Below, piece by piece: positions 57,891-64,000 of a stretch of 64,000 nt of DNA. The position numbers were made by a program, and so were the translations under genes. The notes beneath the pieces are model-generated. The model worked only from the letters and a program-made list of their open reading frames with translations, ran no database searches and was not told where the DNA came from. The stretch's first letter is position 1; each line of letters begins with the position of its first letter. The DNA comes from Euphorbia lathyris (taxonomy: Eukaryota; Streptophyta; Magnoliopsida; Malpighiales; Euphorbiaceae), in contig NC_088916.1 in NCBI RefSeq assembly GCF_963576675.1, positions 50,097,001-50,161,000 on the forward strand, written 5' to 3'.

Positions 57891-58357
57891 TGGTAACTTA
57901 ACAAGTCATTTTTTGTGTTGCCTCTGTTTAATCTTTTCCTTATATTTTTGTTTAAATTTTCCTCGTGTAGAATTTTTATTCTATCATAGCTCTTTTCAAT
58001 CCAAATTTTTATTTATTTTATTATTTTCAATTTTGATTAAAAAAATTTATGCTAGATGCTTGAAAATTTTGTAATTTTTTTTTTAAATATCAGTATTTTG
58101 TGTCGCGCGTGAGGAATGAGCGATACAAAGTGTACCAGATTAATCGGGGAGCTTGTGTCGCGTACTCTAGAAGCGCGTCACAAGAGTTATCGCTCTATTG
58201 TATCGCACGCGTGACAAGTGCGACACAACAGATGAGTATCTTGTGTCGCTCTCAAGAGCGATGCAAAGTTTTTGTGTCGCACCCCTGTTGTGTCGCACAA
58301 AAGTGCGACACAACAACCTGAAAAAGTGCGACACAAGTAAGCATTTCTGTACTAGTG

Positions 58358-59135
58358 CTTGTGAGATTATTTAGGTCCTCTTCATCCCCTTCAGCCAAGC
58401 ACACAGTCATGTGAATCTCAGACCATAAGTTATTCAACATTATTTTCTTACCCATTGTTCTAGCACATTCTTCTATAACATTATTTTGCAATGTTATCTC
58501 TGGTAAGATTTTCCATCTGTTTAGGACATACTACTCAGGAATTCTCTCCATCATTCTATCTTTCCATACGAACACCATATGTCTACAGGGAATTCCTGCT
58601 CTATTGAACATCTTGCACGAACATGTTGTGTCACTGTTGTCTGTATTATAAACAACCTGATATGTTGTTTTTTTACCTTTTTCCCTTACAATGATCATGC
58701 ATTTGTCATTGTATCTCTGTATATCATCAACTCCACAATTAAAGGAAGCATCTAGCACTTGTTTTTGAAATTCATAAAAGATTGTTCTTGTAAATACTTC
58801 TGATCCATGTTTTTCAATAGGAATTGGTGTTTGAGATATAGGTATTGAGTGTTTGGAATCATTGTCATTTTTACCTTGTGCATGTCTTTGTGCTTCCATT
58901 GCACCCTCAAACCGGAGGAGGAATTCTATGAGAGTTAAATGACTTTTTGTGAAAGAAGTGAAGAAGTGATTTTCACTTTCTGACCTTGATGTTGTTCTCA
59001 TTAAGCCGGCTAGGAATGAGTCTCTGAAATAAGCAGGAATCCATATTGATCTTATATCATACATGTGTTTAAGCCATCCATGCACTTCACCATAGAATGC
59101 CAAATCGCAACAATGTTGATTCGTTACGTTAGACA
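58358..59135 (-). pseudogene. FAR1/MURA-like gene, middle part with SWIM finger
   Basis: The minus-strand frame shows WLKHMYDIRSIWIPAYFRD, LMRTTSRSESENHFF and LTLIEFLLRFEGAMEAQRHA, typical of the end of the MULE transposase domain in FAR1-related proteins. A SWIM zinc finger follows (CSCKMFNRAGIPCRH). A TAG at about 58528-58530 interrupts ERIPE-YVLNRW. The frame then runs into the CACTA insertion at 58357. The N-terminal DNA-binding and catalytic parts are absent, cut off at about 59135. FAR1/FHY3 proteins are domesticated MURA relatives. The location beside a ULP gene suggests this copy served the transposon. Confidence 0.85.
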
Positions 59136-59139
59136 CCAA

Positions 59140-59745
59140 AAATTGTTGCGCTATGGCCAAAAATGGCCTAAGGCAACGATTTTGGTCCATTTATTTTCGT
59201 TGTTAATTCACGGTTGCTTTTTCTCTCAAAGGCAACGAAAATATTCTCTAATGCAACCATGCAGATATCGTTGCTTTTGTTTTGAGCCCAATGCAATGGT
59301 TGACGCTACAACTAAAAGGCAACGGAAATGAACCAAAATGCAACGATTTTACAATTACTAATCGTTGCTTTTGTATGAATAGGCAACACTATTTCAAATC
59401 AAAGGCAACGTTTTAATCCAATGGCAACACTATTTCACGTCGAAAAGCAATAGTACTTTATGAAAAGGCAACGACTTTTTAACAATTAGCAACACCTAAT
59501 GTTATACAAATGCAATGACGTTTTTGTCAAAGGCAACAATTATTTTTCGAAATCAACGGTTTTTAGTTAGCAAAAGCAACACAGTTTTATAGGAAAGGCA
59601 ACAAATTTAATTTATAGCAACGATGTTTCTCTTACTAATGCAACATTTTGTAACATTAAGGCAACGTTTATTCATTTATATGCAACGACGTTTAGAACAG
59701 AAGGTAACAATGTTTGTAACATAAAGGCAACGATGATATTTATAA
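59140..59745. repeat. Subterminal GGCAACG repeat array
   Basis: Roughly 25 copies of AAAGGCAACG or variants (GCAACA, TGCAACG) occur, about every 20-30 bp. They are mainly GTTGC-oriented in the first 200 bp and GCAAC-oriented afterwards. In CACTA elements such repeats bind the TnpA-type protein. Confidence 0.8.
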
Positions 59746-59876
59746 CCCAAAAGTCAACCCCTGTTTAAATAAACATCCACAAGAAACAAAATCCAAAAGT
59801 ACCTAAATATCAACATCCAATAGTACCTAGAAAATAAAATCCCAAATCCTAAAGTATCATCACAAGCATAAATAAA

Positions 59877-60240
59877 TCAGTCGTCACGTTCATTTGAACA
59901 AACTGTAGGAAGAACACCATCCAAATTTAGATTGAGTGATCGGTTCATAAGGCTCAACTTCTGTACAAGAAATTCAAGATGAGCTGATGGTTCATTTTTC
60001 ACTTCCTCCTCATTCTTCACTTCATCTCTGACTTCCTCTCTGATGTCCTCTCTGATTTCCATTTTGAATTGCTAAGCATCTTGAGACATGGGGTTCTTAC
60101 TTGTAGTAGTTGAAGATCCGACGCTCCTATAACCTTTTGTTTTCTTCATGGGGCCTATCCTACGAACTAGTTATTCACGACCATGAGATGTTGAGTCTCC
60201 AAGCATTTCATCAATCTGCTCAATGTTTTTCCGGCAGATG
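59877..60240 (-). pseudogene. Possible CACTA transposase-associated remnant
   Basis: The minus frame encodes an acidic/basic helical run (REDIREEVRDEVKNEEEVKN). Upstream of it on the minus strand are segments like EQIDEMLGDSTSHGRE and RIGPMKKTKGY. Plant En/Spm proteins often end with such a Glu/Arg helix after a short conserved motif. Stops are present. The assignment is weak. Confidence 0.35.
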
Positions 60241-60640
60241 ACAACTCTTCAATCCTTGATTGTAAAACAAAAACATGAAAACAAACAGAAGACAACCAAC
60301 AAATATCATGGACACAAAAAAAAACAAAAAATATCTAATTTAAATAACGTGTAGACAGTTAGAGAAGCCTCTAACAAGTAGAAAATACAAATGACAAAAA
60401 TAATCGATCTTATTAAAACTTGAAACGAGTTTGAATTTTACAATGGTTATAATGAATAAAATAATTTTGAATAGCTTGAAATTGGGACAAACTAGAAAAG
60501 ACAAATAGTTTACTCAACTACCAGCAACCTAATAAGAATTTTGGGTAAAGACTAAAGTTTATCAAAAACATGATGATGATAATAGTAGTAATACTTCAGG
60601 ATCTTTCCTGATTGAGTAATATTTTATGAAAAAAATTGAG
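60241..60640. other. Element interior, no gene recognised
   Basis: AT-rich sequence between the transposase-like remnant and the sugar-transporter fragment. Confidence 0.5.
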
Positions 60641-60648
60641 GCACTTGC

Positions 60649-60990
60649 CTCAGCTATAGCAAGGCCAAGTTCATCCACAATGCCAGTCTCAGCTGAATAT
60701 CCCAACTGCATATACCAATCATAAATCCCCATTGTTTCTTCATTTAAAATCATAATTCAACACAAACAGATGAACTGAACACATGAATTTCTACAAGACA
60801 ACTTACAGAAGTTCCAAAAACATAGGAGCCGCAAACTGCAACTAAGGCACTGAAGACCAAAGTAAGATTAAAAGATGAGCAACTATGGCTTCGTGGCACA
60901 GAATGTCCTTCTGCACACTCTTATTACTTTCAAGTACAAGAGGCTTTGTTATTTCTCCTTCTTCCAATTTCATCTCTGTTCCCAAAATCA
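60649..60990 (-). pseudogene. Captured ERD6-like sugar transporter fragment
   Basis: On the minus strand an N-terminal stretch (GEITKPLVLES ...) is followed in a shifted frame by LVAVCGSYVFGTS, ending at a donor at 60806. The next exon (60705-60649) reads LGYSAETGIVDELGLAIAE. Together they match the start of plant ERD6-like monosaccharide transporters, whose first membrane helix contains VAVCGSY.FG and is followed by GYS...GI..DLGLS. The last exon is followed by GC instead of GT at the donor. The rest of the 12-helix protein is missing. The parents are mostly vacuolar sugar exporters. Confidence 0.7.
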
Positions 60991-62513
60991 CAAGGATAAG
61001 AACAACTGAGTTGTGTTGGATATGAAATGAAGTTAATTTGATCAATTAAAAGCAAATAAGCCCACCTATGCCAAAACTGAACACTGGACCTTTTCCATTT
61101 TTAAACATCATATTTATTACAAGCAAGCAAACAAAAGGACAGCTTCAAAAATGTACAGTGACCTGATTTTAAATAGTCCATGTTGAAAAGGAAGTATACC
61201 TAATATAATAGACCATCTTTTTAAATGTGATGATCATAGTTGTTAAATCAAGACTCGAAATCCTCATTTTGTGAATCGGGGCTCGTGAATCGAACTGAAT
61301 CATAAAATTCAGATCAAATTTAAAATATTATAAAAATAAAATATTAACCATGTAAACTCTTCCCATTTTATACATAGACATGACGATATATGGTCAAAAT
61401 TACATTACATTACAGGAAAATAAGATACTATTATATAAGGCATATTATTTAGAGATGAAGAGAGGTATCAACATCACTATTATATGTCATATTATTATAG
61501 ATGTAAAATGTAAAATTTGTGTCTTGGTTCAGACTGCAGCCTGGTGCTTATAATAAACTAATATGATTAGCAGTATATCTATAATAATCAGTTCGAGACA
61601 CATTTCCAACAATTAATACCATTCAACCATACATCAAAATAGAATAACTCCTTACCGATGACTTTGGCCTTTTAGATCTTGAACGCCTGAGTTACTGCAA
61701 CTTGCTCACATTGGCCATTCCCAAAACTGCAGATTCGTATGTCCCAATACAATCAATAATTGTTCACCACATTTTGTTGTTCTTTTTTTTTTGGCAAAGA
61801 TTTGTAAGATGGGCCAGTAATCACAAGCAACTCAAGCCTACCACTAAATGTCTCCAATTCCCTTATAGTTACTTTTATCCCTCTTTGAATTATACGAAGA
61901 TGATATCCTGGAAAAAGTAACTTTTAGATTCAGAAACAGCTGAGGGCTTTAAATGTTTACAGGCCATGTAATACTAAATCCAGCCCGAGCTCAAGCATCA
62001 AAACAATGTAAAGATGTGAGCAAAAAACTTAGGCTACACTTCAACTCCACAAGTTCTAACAACTGAATCCTGTTTCAAGGGGGTTATTAAATGAACCCTC
62101 TTCCTTGAGCTTTCTAATGAAACTTCAAAGTTGTCATAAATCTAATGTATCACCAAAACTATTTAAACTTAATAGATTCAATCATGCTCAAAATCCTTTG
62201 ACAAAAACCAGGTCACTTTTTCTCACTATAGCCATGTAAAAGCTTTTATTTTTCTCGCAAAGTTTTGCTTTAGTGGGAAAAGAAATCATCAATCATGAAA
62301 GAACAACGAGTACCAAAAGGATCAGTTGAAAAGTTCTCTCAGAGTGAAACTGACATAGTGCAATAAATAGTCCAAGATAGTGTAGAGATTTAAACGCTAT
62401 GCAAATATTAGTTAAACTACGCTGCTGTGCAAGAAACAATCTGTTTGGCAGATTACCTTCAACAGAATCCAATAATTCCAAGAGCATAATAATATGCAAA
62501 TAGTTTGAATTAC
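60991..62513. other. Element interior, no gene recognised
   Basis: AT-rich, intron-like DNA. A short stretch at about 61640-61730 may be exonic (minus frame with SRSKRPKSS), but it was not recognised. Confidence 0.4.
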
Positions 62514-62670
62514 CTCATGTGAATTTTGAACTAGCTCTAAAGAATCAATTGATCTGGGTGAGGCAGCCTTCACAAGAGCATAATAATATACTTTTTGGTT
62601 GTTCTTCTTGGATTTCTCTTTGCTAGTTACTTCAACCTCATCAATGTATGCCACACGGAGAGATGGATAT
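62514..62670 (-). pseudogene. Captured callose synthase exon
   Basis: A single exon with acceptor (GGTAG at about 62671) and donor (GAG|GTAATT) reads YPSLRVAYIDEVEVTSKEK and KVYYYALVKAASPRSIDS. This matches the glucan synthase domain of plant callose synthases, nearest the CalS9/10 (GSL8/10) branch by YPSLRVAYIDEVE. The frame is open. Intact parents are about 1,900-residue plasma-membrane enzymes that make beta-1,3-glucan, so this exon alone has no function. Confidence 0.85.
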
Positions 62671-62899
62671 CTACCAATTGAAAAAAGAAAAAAAATACTT
62701 CATCAACAATTTCACAATTCAGTAAACAATGAAATAGTTAACTAGAACATGAGTTTCAAAATATCTTGTGCTCGATGATCGCCTGATCGCTTGTGAATCC
62801 CATATTGTTGATATGATACCACATATGTGAATTTAATATCAGCTACAGCTTAACACTGAGCCAACATTGACCTTTCCCCCTTTGATTGATCAATAGTAT

Positions 62900-63382
62900 T
62901 CAGCGATTAGAGGGAGACATCCACTGCCTGGAATTGAACAACCAACCCATTTCAGCTGGAACTGAATCAAAGCCACATGTCGAAATCACCAAGGAACCAG
63001 TCTCCATGGCTTTCTAGTGGTAATTTGCCTCCATTCTCTCCATGAACTCAGACTCCCCATATATATCCAAGTAATCTCACCTAATTGAAGAAAATTCACA
63101 TCAATCAATAGCATCCCAAAAACAAAAAGTAAACAAGTTCATAGAGAGTTGAAAACCTTACCCAGTCTGGACACAGACAGCAACAGGTTCGCCAAGACGA
63201 CAAAACGGACCACCACAACTAAGTATGAGCTTGGTTTGAGTGTAGAGGTGGTGTATGGAAGCAGGATCAGAGTTATCAGCAGTGAGGATAGGAATTGAAG
63301 GCGGTGGATTTGGATGGGCAACCCAATTAAGAGCTTGAGTGAGTTTGTTGGGTTTGCAACCAGCTAAAGCAAGGGTTTCTGC
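62900..63382 (-). pseudogene. Captured saccharopine dehydrogenase-like oxidoreductase fragment
   Basis: Exon 63382-63162 reads AETLALAG, LTQALNW, PNPPPSIPILTADNSDP and TKLILSCGGPF, ending at a GT donor. The next exon (about 63080 to 62900) reads DYLDIYGESEFMERMEA, then has a TAG where the family has Glu or a similar residue, then AMETGSLVISTCGFDSVPAE and FNSRQWMSPS. These segments match plant At5g39410-type saccharopine dehydrogenase-like proteins (NAD(P)-binding N-terminal half). Order, introns and spacing are kept, so the copy came from genomic DNA. It is broken and partial. Confidence 0.85.
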
Positions 63383-63589
63383 CTGTGTTCAGTAATTGCA
63401 GCTTTCCAAATGTTCTATTGTGCTTGGAGTTTCAGCATAAAACTCAAACTTATATACATCTTGAGATCCATGAATTTTCATTCATTTTATTGAGATAGCA
63501 ACACTGCTTCTACTACATCAACTCGACAAACAGCAGCATTTAGCAACTCCCTTTCTCACAAGGCATCTGAATAGGATTCATATAGCATA

Positions 63590-63832
63590 TCAACCTTCTG
63601 TTAAAGATCACCTAGCCTTTTCAACATAGATGAGACAATGCCTGCCTGTGTAAGTTCTGGAGAAGGACAAAAGGCACAAAACTCCTTGAGTATTGGTGCA
63701 AAAGTCGGATCAGAAGCATCACGAGAAGAATCGGAGGCAGGGTTTTCATTATTCAACCAAATTAAAGAACAGATGAAAGCAAAGAATGCTGCGCTGAATG
63801 TTGAAACACTGTTCCACAAGATTTTGATTTGA
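63590..63832 (-). pseudogene. Possible captured Sec14-like protein fragment
   Basis: The minus frame has a hydrophobic stretch (FSAAFFAFICSLIWL), then a Ser/Asp-rich linker and FCPSPELTQAGIVSSMLKRL-like residues. The combination of a short hydrophobic segment, a CPSPE-type linker and an MLKRLGDLE-like coiled-coil start recalls the C-terminal part of plant Sec14-nodulin (SFH) lipid-transfer proteins. The match is from memory and weak. Confidence 0.3.
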
Positions 63833-64000
63833 AAAAATCATCCATGAATTAAGGAACAATTAAATTTAAGTGCTTTGATTTAATTGTACTAATTTGTTTA
63901 TTCAATTTTGAGTATAAACTTAAATACAAAAAGATATAAAAAGTAAGACAGGACAAAGTTAGCATGAGAGCAAAGAACAAACTGAGTAGAATCGAACTCA

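Larger units (their letters stand above)
53716..58357 (+). mobile_element. CACTA transposon carrying host gene fragments (Pack-CACTA)
   Basis: The ends are CACTAGTACAGAAATGCTCA and the inverse complement of the right end, CACTAGTACAGAAATGCTTA. They are flanked by a 3-bp TSD CTT (53713-53715 and 58358-58360), the hallmark of CACTA elements. Subterminal GTGTCGC/GCGACAC repeats fill the first roughly 320 bp and the last 260 bp. There is no transposase. Inside are fragments of three unrelated host genes, all on the plus strand, and a MITE. It sits in a coding exon of the FAR1-like gene. Confidence 0.93.
37983..59135. mobile_element. Probable large Mutator-like element carrying a Ulp1-type protease, split by later insertions
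   Basis: It begins GGGGAGATCAGGTGTGACAC, with TGTGACA repeated three times in the first 60 bp, like a terminal repeat with transposase sites. It encloses a Ulp1-like protease gene, a small coiled-coil gene and a convergent FAR1/MURA-like gene. Plant Mutator-like elements that carry ULP genes together with a mudrA-type transposase are known (Kaonashi-type). The right end is not visible because a CACTA-like element cuts the FAR1-like gene at about 59135. Without the insertions about 9 kb of this element is present. The family is inferred from gene content, since both termini could not be compared. Confidence 0.6.
59136..64000. mobile_element. Second CACTA-like element with captured host fragments, right end outside the window
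   Basis: It starts about 59136 (ACACCAAAAATTGTTGCG, a near match to CACTA-type TACACCA ends), where the FAR1-like frame stops. The next 600 bp are packed with GGCAACG/CGTTGCC-type subterminal repeats. Beyond lie pieces of at least three host genes, all on the minus strand and with introns. The first four bases of a CACTA end are not intact and the other end is not in view, so the class is inferred from the subterminal pattern. Confidence 0.55.

Overview
This is a transposon-dense stretch of a flowering-plant (eudicot) nuclear genome. The evidence is AT-rich intergenic DNA, GT-AG introns, plant Ty1/copia and Athila-like Ty3/gypsy elements, plant LINE RNase H domains, CACTA and Mutator-like DNA transposons, and two plant housekeeping-type genes. 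The species cannot be named from the sequence. All alignments here were made by eye, so identities and family names are approximate.

Layout. 1-6176: simple repeats, a GC-rich island and a decayed Copia element (Copia-1) with a likely 3' LTR. 6283-9217: the 3' part of a minus-strand Copia (Copia-2) abutting a LINE tail. 9426-17930: small DNA elements and foldbacks (a TIR element, a pogo/Lemi1-like relic, an Emigrant-like MITE, a 1.36-kb nearly complete palindrome, SINE pieces, a LINE tail). 18446-23319: a full-length but dead Copia-3 with LTRs and a 5-bp target-site duplication (TSD). 24140-27485: a young non-autonomous LTR element on the minus strand, inserted in a foldback MITE. 28035-33677: the only clear single-copy host genes, an intact nine-exon CYP707A-type abscisic acid 8'-hydroxylase (+) convergent with a chloroplast thioredoxin-like 4 gene (-). 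35287-36778: another LINE tail.

37983 to the right end is a nest of transposons. The outer layer looks like a large Mutator-like element carrying a Ulp1-type cysteine protease gene (+), a small coiled-coil gene (+) and a FAR1/MURA-like transposase gene (-). The protease gene is split by an Athila-like non-autonomous gypsy element (42024-49449), whose own gag is split by a SIRE-like solo LTR. The FAR1-like exon is split by a CACTA element (53716-58357) carrying fragments of three host genes: an S6 kinase, the splicing factor RRC1/SR140 and an S-type anion channel (SLAH). The FAR1-like gene is then cut by a second CACTA-like element (59136 to the window end). That element holds fragments of an ERD6-like sugar transporter, a callose synthase, a saccharopine dehydrogenase-like oxidoreductase and perhaps a Sec14-like protein.

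The most unusual signal is an 11-bp motif, ACGC-N3-GCGT (mostly ACGCGGGGCGT). It occurs in pairs 20-21 bp apart, with pairs repeated mainly every 72-73 or 93-94 bp. It is found in the LTRs of the 24140-27485 element, in the LTRs of the Athila-like element and again inside the latter. Nearly all spacings are close to whole numbers of DNA helical turns.
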